From Bacteroidaceae bacterium (GTDB lineage: Bacteria > Bacteroidota > Bacteroidia > Bacteroidales > Bacteroidaceae), in assembly GCA_024398615.1 (NCBI GenBank), contig JAKSIU010000015.1:1-61168 (forward strand): a stretch of DNA of 61,168 bases, in the 5' to 3' direction. Each line of letters opens with the position of its first letter. Positions within the stretch are counted from its first letter, which is position 1. Shown one piece after another: positions 18,513 through 29,067 of the stretch. The position numbers and the translations under genes were made by a program. A model generated the notes under the pieces. The model had not been told where the DNA came from. It saw only the letters and a list, made by a program, of their open reading frames with translations, and did no database searches.

Positions 18513-21500
18513 GTGAAATTCGGCAAAGTTCTACATATCATTGCACTGGTTCTGGTACTGCTGCTGGTTCTGTGCTGTTTTCTGGCCAACAGCCGGAGTG
18601 TTCAGCGTAAGGCTGCTGAACTCGTCTCCAACGTTGCACAGAAGGCCACGGGAACCGATGTCAGCGCCGGGAGTGTCCGATTTGTATACCCATTCGGCAT
18701 TGAAATTGAAGAATTCACACTATTTGACATGCAGAACGACACACTTCTGCATGCCGGTCAGGCAACCATTCATTTCAAGCCCGTCAAACTTCTCAAGAAG
18801 AAGCTGGTAATCAGTTCCGTTCAGCTTATCCGCCCTGACATCAGACTTTATACGGACAGTATAGGCGGGACCTCCAATTTTGCATTCCTGTTCAACGGAA
18901 AGAAAAAGTCCGACAGCCCGTCACAACTGGATGTTCAGGCCAACTCCATTATCGTGAAGAACGCTTCCCTGCGATATGACGTTCTTGACCTGCCTCAGAC
19001 TCCAGGCATCTTCAACAGCAATCATCTGGCAGTCACGGAACTGAGCACCGGACTGGCGCTGAAGGTTCTCAACTCCGATACATTATCCCTGATTGTCCGG
19101 AACCTGAGCGCCAAAGAACAGTCCGGTCTGGAACTCGTCTCCGCAGAAGGTTCCCTTTCTGCAGGAGCACATTCGATCAAGGCATCGGGACTTGAATTCA
19201 AGATGCCATCAAGCAGTCTTGAGATCCCGACAATCCTGGCCGGAAGCGGGATCAGGGAACTGGGGAATGGCATTCCCGACTTCAATGCAGAAATCAAGAC
19301 CACTCTTACGGGAAAAGATTTTGCACCGCTTTTCCCATGGGCATCCGATATGGGTTCCGCCTCGGCCAGTTTCACAGCATCGGGAAACAGCGGTCTGATA
19401 AGTATTGACAACCTGGTGCTGAACAGCGGGAACACAGTCAAGGCAAGAGGAAATGCAGACATCGGACTGGACAGTCTGAACAGGATCTCCAAAGCACGTG
19501 CAGAACTGACTGCAGATGTGGGCAATGGTTTCAACGATTGGTTCGACAGGACGTTCTCGGGATTAGGCCTGCGACTTCCAGAAGGTCTGGACAGTCTTGA
19601 CGGCAGCTCTCTGACAGCACAAGCAAACATGAAGGGTTCCGATTTGGAAGCAAGTCTTGAGCTGAAATCCGAACTTGGCAACCTGAGTGCCCAGGCGCAC
19701 GGAAAGGACGGTCTGTACACAGCACATGCAGAAGCTGAGAACGCCCGTCTCGACAGAATACTCGGTACGGACAATCTGGGAACATGCAGTCTTCTGGCTG
19801 ATGCCGAGTTCAAGAATGACAGCACAGGCCTGTCAGGCACAGCCACAATGAAATCCGGCAGAGCAAGCATAGGGGGATATGTCTACAACGGCATTGGAGC
19901 GACAATCGACTTTGCCGGAAACAACATTTCAGCAGCTGTAAATTATTCCGACAAGAACGGGGCCATTTCAGCAACAGCGGGAACCGGCGGAAAAGGAAAG
20001 GATTCCTATTGGGCCAAGATCAACGCCAGCGACGTGAACCTTTGGGAATTCAGTAAGGGGAAACTGGACAGTCTCACTGTTTCAGGTATATTTGAAGCCA
20101 ATGCCAAGGGCAACGGCATTGATAATCTGGATGGCCGTCTGAATATTGAAAATCTTTCTTTCAGACGTCCTGATGGCAGGTCATGGGAAGCAGGCGATCT
20201 GGAAGCCAGTATCTCAGGAAACGGTCCGAACGACTCCCGTGCAATTACAGTAAGGTCCGATTTCCTTAATGCCTCAATGCTTGGAGACTACAGACTTTCA
20301 ACACTGTTCAAGTCAGTGACCGAACTTGTAGAGCCAATGCTTCCGATTATGGATCATGTTTTGGGCAGCAAGTCTGAAAACACAAAAAAACAAGACAACA
20401 GTCTGGTCCTGAAGGCAACCGTATCAAATCTGGATTTCATGGATGTCCTGTTAAATCGGCCAATGTCTCTGGATGGTGATGCAATAATTGACGTTGACCT
20501 CTGCGACAGGTCCGGTTCCATGTCGGCCGGCATTTCCGTACCGGGAGCGACAATTGGACAGAACCTGATTTCCGACGCACGCATCAGCATGAATATCCTG
20601 GGTGACAGTCTGCGGACCAACATAGCCGGACATTTCACTTCTCAGGAATTGGACGCCCGTCTGAATTCACGGCTGGTGGCCAGCGCAGATAAGCCTGACG
20701 TAATAAAGGCCGATCTGAATCTGAAGGATTCCAAGACGCATAGCAGCATTCCTACCCACACGGATATACATTTATTCGAGGATAATGATAATAAGATAGG
20801 AGTAGGACTTGTCATGCAGCCAACCACCCTAACCTATAAAGGAAACGTCTGGAGCCTTTCGCTCGACAGTCTTCAGGCTGCCGATGGCAACATTGATATC
20901 AGCAGGCTGCTGCTTAAGGGAGAATCCCAGCAGCTGGCCGCCAACGGCACGATTTCGGCCGATTCCACCAGAATACTTGAACTGAACTTCGATCACATGG
21001 ACATTTACGAGACCATGTCCCTGTTCTCCAAGAATGAGCCGGATCTGAAGGGTACCGCCTCAGGAGAGCTGCAACTGGCCGGTATTCTGGACAAACCGGC
21101 ATTCGGCGGCAATCTGGCCATTGACAGTCTGATGTTTGGAGGTTCGCTGTTCGGAGATATGGATGCCGAGTTAAGTTGGAACAGAGCTCTTTCACTGATT
21201 GACATTTCAGGTATGGCAAAGGACAGCATCAACGGAACCGCCACAGGAATCAGCGGATTCTTCAGGCCCAATGACTCATACCTTGACATGACCATCAATG
21301 CGAACCACACCGACATCGGGTTCCTCAGCAAATGGACCAGTTCGATATTCTCGGACATAGGTGGCAGAACGACCGGAGAGATTCGCATGTTCGGTCCATT
21401 AAGCGAACTGGACCTTGACGGCAACACTGTTCTGGAAGACGCGCATCTCGATATTGAAAGCATTGGAGCAAGGTTCATAATCAGGCATGACGCGATGCAG

Positions 21501-22862
21501 TTCAAACCAGGAGAGATACTGTTCAGCAACATCAACTTATTTGATGCCAATGGGCATGACGGACTCATGGACTGCACGCTCACCCACAACCATTTCCACA
21601 ACTGGAATGTCGATCTGAATGCAAGCGTGACAGACATGCTGGTTCTCAACATGCCGGAATCCGAGAAGAGCAGCATTTTCGCAACGGTATATGCCGAGGG
21701 TGACGTCCGCATGCGCTTCGACGAGACGAACGGGATTGACCTGAAGGTCGATGCCCGTACCGCAAACGGCACAAGGTTCGGCTTCAAGCCCACCGACAGC
21801 GACACTGAAGTCTACGGCTTCCTGACCATTGTGGATCGCGCCGCCCTTGCATCGGAATTCGAGAATACAGGAACCATTTCACTTGCCCCCGCCACCCCCG
21901 CAAAGAAGACAGGTCTGAATCTTGACCTTAACATACAATGTGACAATTCGGCCGTAATGGACCTGTCGCTGGGTTCTCTTACCGGTCTGATGCGCGGCCA
22001 GGGCAACATTCAGGTCAAATACGGTTCGATTGACGGGCTTGTACTGAACGGTCTCTACAACTTGAGTTACGGCCAGTGTTCCCTGTCACTTGAAGATCTG
22101 ATACGCAAGGATTTCATGCTGGGCGAAGGCAGCTATGTCAGGTTCAACGGTTCACCAATGGATACCGAGCTCCACCTCATGACTTATCACAACGTCAATT
22201 CCGTATCAATATACGATCTTGATCCAAGCTCGTCAACCAACGGCAACGTAAGGGTACGCTGTCTCATGGATGTGACAGGAACAGCCGGTGAACCGAAACT
22301 GTCATTCGACGTTGACATGCCCAGTGGAACATCACAGGAAAAGGACATTCTGGCCAGCGCGACAGCCACAGACGAACAGCGCAACATCCAGTTCATGTAC
22401 CTTCTGGCCATAGGACGCTTCTATTCATACGACTTCGGCAACGGTCTGTCAAACAACATGTCACCGTCAACCATGGAATCAATCCTGAATTCGGCAGTGA
22501 GTGGCCAGGTCAACAATGTCCTGTCTTCAATTCTGGGTTCCGAGAACATATCCCTGTCAAGCAACCTGAGCGCCAGCAGTTACCTGTCAAACGATGCCAC
22601 CAACCTGAACAACAGAGAACTGGAAGGCATTCTGGAAGCCCACCTGCTTGACAACCGGTTGCTGGTGAACGGCAATTTCGGATACCGCGAGAACACCATC
22701 AACAACACCTCCAGCTTCATTGGTGACGTTGAGGCCCGTTATCTGCTGTTCCCGCGCTACGGCATCAGCCTGAAGGGTTACAACAAGAGCAACGACAAGT
22801 ACTTCTCAAAAACCACCCTTACCACTCAGGGCATAGGTCTGGTCTTCGAAAGGGATTTCTAA
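18513..22862 (+). CDS. TamB-like translocation and assembly module protein (DUF490)
   Basis: About 1449 residues. One N-terminal membrane helix (IIALVLVLLLVLCCFLA) anchors it; the rest is a very long run of beta-strand-rich, AsmA/TamB-type repeats, ending with the DUF490/TamB C-terminal region (GQVNNVLSSILG ... RYLLFPRYGISLKGYNKS ... GIGLVFERDF). The family bridges inner and outer membrane and acts in outer-membrane protein assembly or lipid transport. The start is uncertain: TTG at 18504 lies inside a -7 promoter element, so GTG at 18513 (VKFGKVLH) is preferred. No ATG exists before the membrane helix. Divergent from nqrA; no TamA-like gene is in the window. Confidence 0.87.
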   Translation: MKFGKVLHIIALVLVLLLVLCCFLANSRSVQRKAAELVSNVAQKATGTDVSAGSVRFVYPFGIEIEEFTLFDMQNDTLLHAGQATIHFKPVKLLKKKLVISSVQLIRPDIRLYTDSIGGTSNFAFLFNGKKKSDSPSQLDVQANSIIVKNASLRYDVLDLPQTPGIFNSNHLAVTELSTGLALKVLNSDTLSLIVRNLSAKEQSGLELVSAEGSLSAGAHSIKASGLEFKMPSSSLEIPTILAGSGIRELGNGIPDFNAEIKTTLTGKDFAPLFPWASDMGSASASFTASGNSGLISIDNLVLNSGNTVKARGNADIGLDSLNRISKARAELTADVGNGFNDWFDRTFSGLGLRLPEGLDSLDGSSLTAQANMKGSDLEASLELKSELGNLSAQAHGKDGLYTAHAEAENARLDRILGTDNLGTCSLLADAEFKNDSTGLSGTATMKSGRASIGGYVYNGIGATIDFAGNNISAAVNYSDKNGAISATAGTGGKGKDSYWAKINASDVNLWEFSKGKLDSLTVSGIFEANAKGNGIDNLDGRLNIENLSFRRPDGRSWEAGDLEASISGNGPNDSRAITVRSDFLNASMLGDYRLSTLFKSVTELVEPMLPIMDHVLGSKSENTKKQDNSLVLKATVSNLDFMDVLLNRPMSLDGDAIIDVDLCDRSGSMSAGISVPGATIGQNLISDARISMNILGDSLRTNIAGHFTSQELDARLNSRLVASADKPDVIKADLNLKDSKTHSSIPTHTDIHLFEDNDNKIGVGLVMQPTTLTYKGNVWSLSLDSLQAADGNIDISRLLLKGESQQLAANGTISADSTRILELNFDHMDIYETMSLFSKNEPDLKGTASGELQLAGILDKPAFGGNLAIDSLMFGGSLFGDMDAELSWNRALSLIDISGMAKDSINGTATGISGFFRPNDSYLDMTINANHTDIGFLSKWTSSIFSDIGGRTTGEIRMFGPLSELDLDGNTVLEDAHLDIESIGARFIIRHDAMQFKPGEILFSNINLFDANGHDGLMDCTLTHNHFHNWNVDLNASVTDMLVLNMPESEKSSIFATVYAEGDVRMRFDETNGIDLKVDARTANGTRFGFKPTDSDTEVYGFLTIVDRAALASEFENTGTISLAPATPAKKTGLNLDLNIQCDNSAVMDLSLGSLTGLMRGQGNIQVKYGSIDGLVLNGLYNLSYGQCSLSLEDLIRKDFMLGEGSYVRFNGSPMDTELHLMTYHNVNSVSIYDLDPSSSTNGNVRVRCLMDVTGTAGEPKLSFDVDMPSGTSQEKDILASATATDEQRNIQFMYLLAIGRFYSYDFGNGLSNNMSPSTMESILNSAVSGQVNNVLSSILGSENISLSSNLSASSYLSNDATNLNNRELEGILEAHLLDNRLLVNGNFGYRENTINNTSSFIGDVEARYLLFPRYGISLKGYNKSNDKYFSKTTLTTQGIGLVFERDF

Positions 22863-22883
22863 CCAGCATTCCGCGTTGCGGCG

Positions 22884-24878
22884 TTATCTCTGAATCACGT
22901 AAATGGTAAAGCAGTAAGGCTCAATGGTTGTGGACATTGCAGTACCTTTTGCAGTGGCTTCCATGCTTTCAGGAGCAAATCCGGCCTTCACAGGTACAAT
23001 GTTCTGAGGTTCGTCAAGCGTATTGTCCTCATAGAGTTTGTCCGTTGTCAGTCTGATACTCTCAATGCCCTTGACAGCCTCTTTCCTTTTCAGTCCGGTG
23101 AAATTGAGAACCAGATCCTGCGCCTTGTCTGTGGTATTGACCACCTTGACATATATCTTGTCACCATCCTGTACGGCACTGGCGAAAAGTCCGTTCTGTC
23201 CATCTGCTCCGGTCACATTGGCTCCATTCATTGTCAACGGCAGCACGTTCCGGCCCTTGTACTGGCCGTAGAGCTGCTGAACATGCCAGCTGACCGTACG
23301 CATGGACCTGAGATTGTCATACCAGATAAGGTCGGGACGCCACTGCCAGCCCTCCACATGTGCAAACAGAGGGGCGTAGGTGGCCATATGGACAACATCG
23401 GCATTGCGTTCCAGACCGGTCATGAATGCAGCTTCAAGGAGTGATGCATAGAAGTGATTCCATTTCTTTCCGGTAGCATGGCAGGCATATTCGCCGGCAA
23501 AGACCTTTGGACCCTTGCGACTGTAATTGTCATAGCGGGCACCCTGGGCGAGGAACCAGTTGTACGGACGATAGAAGTGTTCGTCAACAAGGTCTGCACC
23601 AAGTCTTGTCATTTCCGGCCAGAGATAATCGAACTGGTCACCTTCGGAATTCGGACCTGACGAACCGACAATGTTTATTTCCGGATATTTTGCCCTGATG
23701 GCATCAATGAACGGCTCAAGATGTTCCAGATAGAGAGCATCCCACTGTTCATTGCCAATACCTATGTACTTCATATTGAACGGTTCCGGATGACCCATCT
23801 CGGCACGCAGCTTGCCCCACTGGGAATCCGCAGGACCGTTAGCGAACTCAATGAGGTCAAGGGCATCCTGAATGTACGGCTGAAGCTCTTCAACAGGAAC
23901 GTGGGCATCGGCATTCTCGTTCTGGAACTGACAGGCAAGACCGCAGCTCAGGATTGGAAGCGGTTCAGCACCTATTTCCTCTGAAAGCTGGAAGAACTCG
24001 AAGAAGCCAAGTCCATAGCTCTGGTAATAGTCCGGATAGAATCTGTGCGGGAAGGTATATTCCCAGCGGTTCTCGTTGAGCGGACGGTTCTCAACCGGGC
24101 CAACGCTGTTTTTCCAGTTGTATCTGGTTTCAAGATCAGTTCCTTCAACAATACATCCTCCTGGGAAGCGGAACACTCCCGGATGCAGATCATACAAGGC
24201 CTGGGCCAGGTCCTTACGCATACCGTTTTCATGGCCCATCCATGTATCTACAGGAAAAAGCGAAACATGCTCAAGGTCAACGGCACCATTCCTGCTTTCC
24301 AGGAAAATACGCAGAATGGCCTTGGGATCTGTCTTCGGTGCAGTAATGACTACCTGATACTTCTTCCACTCTTTGGATTCAACAACAACGCGGTTCTGTG
24401 TATAGAACTGGTTCTCGCCCATTGAAGCAGGATCTATGAGCTCAATGCGAAGTGTCTCTCTTCCACCGTCAGGAACTCGCGCCCAGACTGAGAAACGGTA
24501 TTTCTCACCCTGTTTCAGTCCGATGCCGAAGAATCCCTCGTTATCCAGTCCGGTCCATTTGTGAGGATGTCCGGGTTCGGAAAGACGTACATAATGCGGA
24601 TTGCGCTCGAACGGGCCGTCTTCACGCACTTCCACCTTGCCGAATGCCTTCCAGCCCTGCAGATGGTCCTGAGGGAACTCGAACGAACGGTTCTTGACCA
24701 GTTCGGCATAAAGACCGCCGTCAGCGGCGAAATTGATATCCTCAAAGAATATTCCGTACATGGTAGGCTGTAATGGAGCGCCCACCTTCTTCAGATTGAT
24801 GTCAAGCTGACTGACCTGAGCGTTGGCTGCCAGTGTCAGCGATACAGCCAAAGCGCAGAGAATGTTTTTCCTAATCAT
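22884..24878 (-). CDS. Alpha-L-arabinofuranosidase, GH51
   Basis: 664 residues from the ATG at 24878, which gives a clean signal peptide (MIRKNILCALAVSLTLAANAQ); a longer reading adds 23 residues of no sense. A carbohydrate-binding-like segment (about 70-190) precedes the GH51 barrel and a C-terminal beta-sandwich. The acid/base Glu377 is in GIGNEQW and the nucleophile Glu463 in FAGEYACH, both in their family contexts. It releases arabinose from arabinan or arabinoxylan, probably in the periplasm. Lies 11 bases after proS, so it may be cotranscribed with it, an unusual pairing. Converges on the TamB-like gene. Confidence 0.94.
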   Translation of the reverse strand: MIRKNILCALAVSLTLAANAQVSQLDINLKKVGAPLQPTMYGIFFEDINFAADGGLYAELVKNRSFEFPQDHLQGWKAFGKVEVREDGPFERNPHYVRLSEPGHPHKWTGLDNEGFFGIGLKQGEKYRFSVWARVPDGGRETLRIELIDPASMGENQFYTQNRVVVESKEWKKYQVVITAPKTDPKAILRIFLESRNGAVDLEHVSLFPVDTWMGHENGMRKDLAQALYDLHPGVFRFPGGCIVEGTDLETRYNWKNSVGPVENRPLNENRWEYTFPHRFYPDYYQSYGLGFFEFFQLSEEIGAEPLPILSCGLACQFQNENADAHVPVEELQPYIQDALDLIEFANGPADSQWGKLRAEMGHPEPFNMKYIGIGNEQWDALYLEHLEPFIDAIRAKYPEINIVGSSGPNSEGDQFDYLWPEMTRLGADLVDEHFYRPYNWFLAQGARYDNYSRKGPKVFAGEYACHATGKKWNHFYASLLEAAFMTGLERNADVVHMATYAPLFAHVEGWQWRPDLIWYDNLRSMRTVSWHVQQLYGQYKGRNVLPLTMNGANVTGADGQNGLFASAVQDGDKIYVKVVNTTDKAQDLVLNFTGLKRKEAVKGIESIRLTTDKLYEDNTLDEPQNIVPVKAGFAPESMEATAKGTAMSTTIEPYCFTIYVIQR

Positions 24879-24889
24879 ACGGACAGGGA

Positions 24890-26374
24890 TCAATAAGAGC
24901 GGGCAAACAGCACGCGGCGGTGTGACGGCTGGCCGGTGTAGACGCACTTGCCTTCTTCGGTGGTATCGAAGTCCATCGGAATGCAGCGGATGGTTGCCTT
25001 GGTCTCTTCCTTGATCTTGGCTTCAGTTTCAGGAGTGCCGTCCCAGTGTGCCAGGACAAAGTTTCCGGCTTCAATCTGAGCCTTGAAATCGTCATAGCTG
25101 TCAACCTTGACCATGCGTGAGTCGCGCCATGCCTTTGCCTTCTCGAAAATGGCCTTCTGGATGTCGTCAAGCAGAGCGGGAATGGTATTCTCAAGACCTT
25201 CAAACTGAACGGTCTCCTTCTCAAGGGTGTCACGGCGCATCAGTTCCACTGTACCGGCCTCAAGGTCACGCATACCCAGAGCCAGACGCACGGGAACGCC
25301 CTTGACCTCATAATCGGCGAACTTGAAGCCCGGACGCTTGTTGTCGGCGTCATCGTACTTCACGCTGATGCCCTTGGCGCGCAATGCATCGACAAGCACG
25401 TTGACCTTTGCACTGATCTTTTCAAGGTCTTCGGCGGTCTTGTATATAGGAACTATAACTACCTGGATAGGAGCGAGTTTCGGCGGCAGGACCAGACCGT
25501 TGTCATCGGAATGGGCCATGATCAGGGCGCCCATGAGACGGGTTGAGACGCCCCAGCTGGTAGCCCACACGTAGTCAAGCTTGTTGTCCTTGTCAACGAA
25601 CTGGACATCGAATGCCTTTGCAAAATTCTGGCCGAGGAAGTGCGATGTTCCGCACTGCAGGGCCTTGCCGTCCTGAGTCATGGATTCGATGGTATATGTG
25701 TCAAGAGCACCCGCAAAACGCTCGGTCTCGGACTTGACGCCACGGACAACCGGAACTGCCATGTAACCTTCCACGAAATCGCGGTATACGGTCTGCATGC
25801 GGCGTGCCTCCTGCTCGGCCTCCTCACGGGTGGCGTGTGCGGTATGACCCTCCTGCCACAGGAATTCGGCTGTGCGCAGGAACAGACGCGGACGCATTTC
25901 CCAGCGCATCACGTTGGCCCACTGGTTGCACAGGATAGGCAGGTCACGGTATGACTTGATCCAGTTCTTGTATGTAGCCCAGATGATGGTTTCCGATGTA
26001 GGACGGACAATGAGCTCCTCTTCCAGCTTGGCTGCGGGATCGACTATCACTCCGCTTCCGTCTTCGGCATTCTTGAGGCGGTAGTGTGTGACCACGGCAC
26101 ATTCCTTGGCAAAGCCCTCGACGTGTTCGGCTTCGCGGCTGAGATATGACTTGGGGATAAGCAGTGGGAAATATGCGTTGACATGGCCGGTCTCCTTGAA
26201 TTTGTCGTCCAGAGTGCGCTGTATCTTCTCCCAGATGGCGTATCCGTAAGGCTTGATTACCATACATCCGCGCACAGGTGCCTGCTCGGCCAGATCGGCC
26301 TTTACAACCAGTTCATTGTACCACTGTGAATAGTTTTCACTTCTCTTAGTCAGGTCTTTGAGTTCTTTTGCCAT
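24890..26374 (-). CDS. proS: Prolyl-tRNA synthetase, short eukaryote/archaeal-like type
   Basis: 494 residues. It attaches proline to tRNA-Pro. The length and start ([47 protein letters not shown]) belong to the archaeal/eukaryote-like ProRS class, which lacks the editing insertion of the long bacterial form; this class is the usual one in Bacteroidetes. Class II motifs are seen ([30 protein letters not shown] with motif 2). Ends RRVLFARSY, a family-typical C-terminal tyrosine. Confidence 0.96.
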   Translation of the reverse strand: MAKELKDLTKRSENYSQWYNELVVKADLAEQAPVRGCMVIKPYGYAIWEKIQRTLDDKFKETGHVNAYFPLLIPKSYLSREAEHVEGFAKECAVVTHYRLKNAEDGSGVIVDPAAKLEEELIVRPTSETIIWATYKNWIKSYRDLPILCNQWANVMRWEMRPRLFLRTAEFLWQEGHTAHATREEAEQEARRMQTVYRDFVEGYMAVPVVRGVKSETERFAGALDTYTIESMTQDGKALQCGTSHFLGQNFAKAFDVQFVDKDNKLDYVWATSWGVSTRLMGALIMAHSDDNGLVLPPKLAPIQVVIVPIYKTAEDLEKISAKVNVLVDALRAKGISVKYDDADNKRPGFKFADYEVKGVPVRLALGMRDLEAGTVELMRRDTLEKETVQFEGLENTIPALLDDIQKAIFEKAKAWRDSRMVKVDSYDDFKAQIEAGNFVLAHWDGTPETEAKIKEETKATIRCIPMDFDTTEEGKCVYTGQPSHRRVLFARSY

Positions 26375-26408
26375 ATCCTTATTTTGTATTATTTACATTT
26401 TCGGTCCG

Positions 26409-26416
26409 CAAATTTA
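26409..26416 (-). promoter_or_regulatory. -7 element of proS
   Basis: Minus-strand TAAATTTG, a perfect TAnnTTTG, 34 bases before the proS ATG. No clear -33 was seen. Confidence 0.6.
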
Positions 26417-26437
26417 CTCATTTCAAAATATAAAACG

Positions 26438-26445
26438 TATAATTG
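26438..26445 (+). promoter_or_regulatory. Possible -7 element of the T9SS plug gene
   Basis: TATAATTG, one base off TAnnTTTG, only 4 bases before the ATG at 26450. If used, the message would be nearly leaderless, so this is weak. Confidence 0.25.
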
Positions 26446-26449
26446 CCGC

Positions 26450-27727
26450 ATGAAACGGACACTTTTGACTGCAATCCTGCTCTCCATAGCACTTTTCCCA
26501 AAGGCCGATGCCGCCGGACCGGCTGAAGCCGATGGCACCAGGGCCGGTTCATGGGCCGTCAGCCTGTCGGACCATATCATGACCCCGCGCATAATCGCCT
26601 GCGATGACTGGACCCTGCCACCCGTCATTGAACTGGACGGGGACGGCTCGCTGGAATTCTCCTTTGACGGAATGTCACACGACATGCACCGCTACACTTA
26701 CCACATAGTCCACTGCGATGCCTGCTGGAATCAGACAGACCTGCTCTACTCGGAATATATGGACGGTTTTGACAACGAGTACATTGACAGTTGGGAGATA
26801 TCGCAGAACACTACATTTGAATATACCCATTACAGCCTCTCCTTCCCCAACGGGATGAACCGGCCGAAACTGTCTGGCAACTACATGCTGTCAGTCCTGG
26901 ATGACGAAATCCCGGTGGCACAATTCCGTTTCTGCGTGGTGGAGCCTCTGACCGAGCTCAAGGCATCGGCTTCCAGCATCACCGACATTGACACCCGTGG
27001 GAAGCACCAGCAGGTGGTGACATCGGCCGACCTGGAACGTCTCCAGTGCCATAACCCCAAAGAGGAGCTCAAACTCACGGTGATGCAGAACCTCAGGTTC
27101 GACAATGCGGCAAGTGCTGTCTCACCCGATTTCGTTACGGGCAGCAGCGTCTTCTGGCAGCATTGCGAACCGCTCATTTTCCCTGCCGGTAACGGTTTCC
27201 GCCGCTTTGAGATTACCGATGTGTACACCAACATGCGCGGAGTTGAAAGGATTGCCTTCAACAATCCGCACTATCACGCCTACCTGACACGGGATATGAT
27301 ACGCCGCAGTTTCAGTCATGACGATGACCACCGGGGCCTGTTCTACGTACGCAGCACCGCAACCGGAGTCAGCGACTTCGACACCGAATCGGACTATGTG
27401 ATTGTCCACTTCACGCTTGACAGCCCCGAACTTGACGGTGGAGCCCCCTACCTATTCTTCCAGTACGATGCCGCCGCCCTGTCACCCCGCTACCGCATGG
27501 AGTACGATGCAGAGGGACACAGTTATACCCTGAGCGTCCCGCTCAAGACGGGTGCCTACGACTACCAGTACCTGTGGGTTCCTGAAACAGCGGCAAAGGG
27601 CGAGACCGGCCGCATTGAAGGCGACTGGTACGAGACCGCCAACTCTTATCTGGTTCTGCTGTACCAGCGCCGTCCCGGCGAACGCTATGACCGTCTTGTA
27701 TCGGTCTCCTCTGCCGCCGTCAGGTAA
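26450..27727 (+). CDS. Type IX secretion system plug-like protein (DUF5103)
   Basis: 425 residues from the ATG at 26450, chosen for its signal peptide (MKRTLLTAILLSIALFPKADA); the longer in-frame reading overlaps the proS promoter. The body matches the DUF5103 pattern: DHIMTPRI, a beta-rich first domain with DMHRYTYHIVHCDACW and SGNYMLSVLDD, then a second beta domain ending in GDWYETANSYLVLLYQRRPGERYDRLV. This family contains the Plug protein that caps the SprA translocon of the type IX system in Flavobacterium johnsoniae. No other T9SS gene is in the window. The assignment to DUF5103 is strong; the T9SS role here is by family knowledge. Confidence 0.85.
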   Translation: MKRTLLTAILLSIALFPKADAAGPAEADGTRAGSWAVSLSDHIMTPRIIACDDWTLPPVIELDGDGSLEFSFDGMSHDMHRYTYHIVHCDACWNQTDLLYSEYMDGFDNEYIDSWEISQNTTFEYTHYSLSFPNGMNRPKLSGNYMLSVLDDEIPVAQFRFCVVEPLTELKASASSITDIDTRGKHQQVVTSADLERLQCHNPKEELKLTVMQNLRFDNAASAVSPDFVTGSSVFWQHCEPLIFPAGNGFRRFEITDVYTNMRGVERIAFNNPHYHAYLTRDMIRRSFSHDDDHRGLFYVRSTATGVSDFDTESDYVIVHFTLDSPELDGGAPYLFFQYDAAALSPRYRMEYDAEGHSYTLSVPLKTGAYDYQYLWVPETAAKGETGRIEGDWYETANSYLVLLYQRRPGERYDRLVSVSSAAVR

Positions 27728-27750
27728 GACCTGTACCGGAAACGGCAGGG

Positions 27751-29067
27751 TTATTCCCCCTTATCAGCAGGGAGGACGTGATCGAGTACAAGCGCCAGAA
27801 TAAAGATTATTGCAACGCAGTTTTCAGCGAAAACGGTTTTTATTATCTGCGGGAATATGTCGAAGATGGCCGGTACCTGAGTGAATCCCAGACCGATGGT
27901 CAGAGAAGTGGAGACCACCATCATATTGTGTCTGGTCAGACTGCACTTGGTAATCATGTTGAAACCGGCAACCAGAATCGAGCCCAGAATCATAATTGTA
28001 CAGCCGCCAAGAACAGCCTGAGGAATACTTGTCAGCAGCACGCCGACAGCAGGGAAGAGACCGGCCAGAATCATAAGGACAGCACCTGTCGCTACTGCAA
28101 AACGGTTTACCACACGTGTAACCACGGCCAGTCCTATGTTCTGACTGAACGATGTGATTGGAGTACAGCCGAACATGCCCGCTACGGAACTGACAAAACC
28201 GTCACACGCAATAGTACCGGACAGTTCCCTTTGTGTAATGTCACGGTTCATGGCCGATGAGGTGAGAGCTGTGGTGTCACCTATTGTCTCTGTTGCGGAT
28301 ACCAGGAAAATACATATGATGGACAGAATTGCGCCAAGATCGAATTCCGGTTTGAATGGCAGAATCTTTGGCAGTGCCACGATGCCGACGCCCTCAAATG
28401 AAAGGTCAACCATACCCATAAATGCAGCAGCCACATAGCCCACAATGAGACCGCCCAGTACCGAAAGTGATTTGAGATAGCCCTTGCCCCAGGCTGAGAA
28501 GACAAGACAGGAAATCAGAGTCACCGTACCCACTGTCCAGTTCCGTGCCGAGCCGAAATCCCGGGCACCCTGACCGCCGGCAAAGGAGTTTGCCCCAATT
28601 ACAAGAAGCGAGAAACCTATGCCGGTCACCACTGTTGCAGCAACAATAGGGGTAATGTACTTTATCCAGTACTTTGCGAACAGGCCCAGAAGCCCTTCAA
28701 TAATACCTCCAATTATGACTGCTCCCATAAGGACTCCCATGCCCTGAGTGGTGGCAATGACAATCGAAAGCGACAGGAATGTGAAGCTGATGCCCATGAC
28801 CACCGGCAGGCGTGAACCAATCTTCCAGACCGGATAGAGCTGGATGAAAGTACCTATTCCGGCTACAATCATGGCATTCTGCACCAGACTGGCAGTGAGG
28901 GCATTGTCAAGACCTGCAATACCGGCAAGGATAATGATGGGAGTTACATTTGAAACGAACATGGCCAGCACATGCTGCAGGCCGAACGGAATGGCTCTTC
29001 CAATGCTGACTGTTCCGTCCAGACTATACAGATTATTCTCAGACTCGTTCATACTACCTATCTTCAT
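27751..29067 (-). CDS. Uracil/xanthine permease family transporter (NCS2)
   Basis: 438 residues, about 12-14 membrane helices. Typical NCS2 segments are seen: GLQHVLAMFVSNVTPI near the start, and the TSSAMNRD ... GCTPITSFSQNIG stretch with the conserved Asn-Gly-Gln-type region. Its start overlaps the xpt stop by four bases (ATGA), which with xpt argues that the substrate is xanthine or a related purine. Probably a proton symporter for purine uptake. Family members take xanthine, uracil or urate, so the exact substrate is inferred from context. Confidence 0.91.
   Translation of the reverse strand: MKIGSMNESENNLYSLDGTVSIGRAIPFGLQHVLAMFVSNVTPIIILAGIAGLDNALTASLVQNAMIVAGIGTFIQLYPVWKIGSRLPVVMGISFTFLSLSIVIATTQGMGVLMGAVIIGGIIEGLLGLFAKYWIKYITPIVAATVVTGIGFSLLVIGANSFAGGQGARDFGSARNWTVGTVTLISCLVFSAWGKGYLKSLSVLGGLIVGYVAAAFMGMVDLSFEGVGIVALPKILPFKPEFDLGAILSIICIFLVSATETIGDTTALTSSAMNRDITQRELSGTIACDGFVSSVAGMFGCTPITSFSQNIGLAVVTRVVNRFAVATGAVLMILAGLFPAVGVLLTSIPQAVLGGCTIMILGSILVAGFNMITKCSLTRHNMMVVSTSLTIGLGFTQVPAIFDIFPQIIKTVFAENCVAIIFILALVLDHVLPADKGE

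Noticed and set aside
19022-21805. Long minus-strand frames (282 and 266 residues) inside the TamB-like gene
   Set aside because: Low-complexity Ser/Arg/Leu-rich shadows of a clear coding frame.
22863-22883. CCGC-GTT-GCGG hairpin between tamB and GH51 ends
   Set aside because: Only four base pairs and no T run; too weak to call a terminator.
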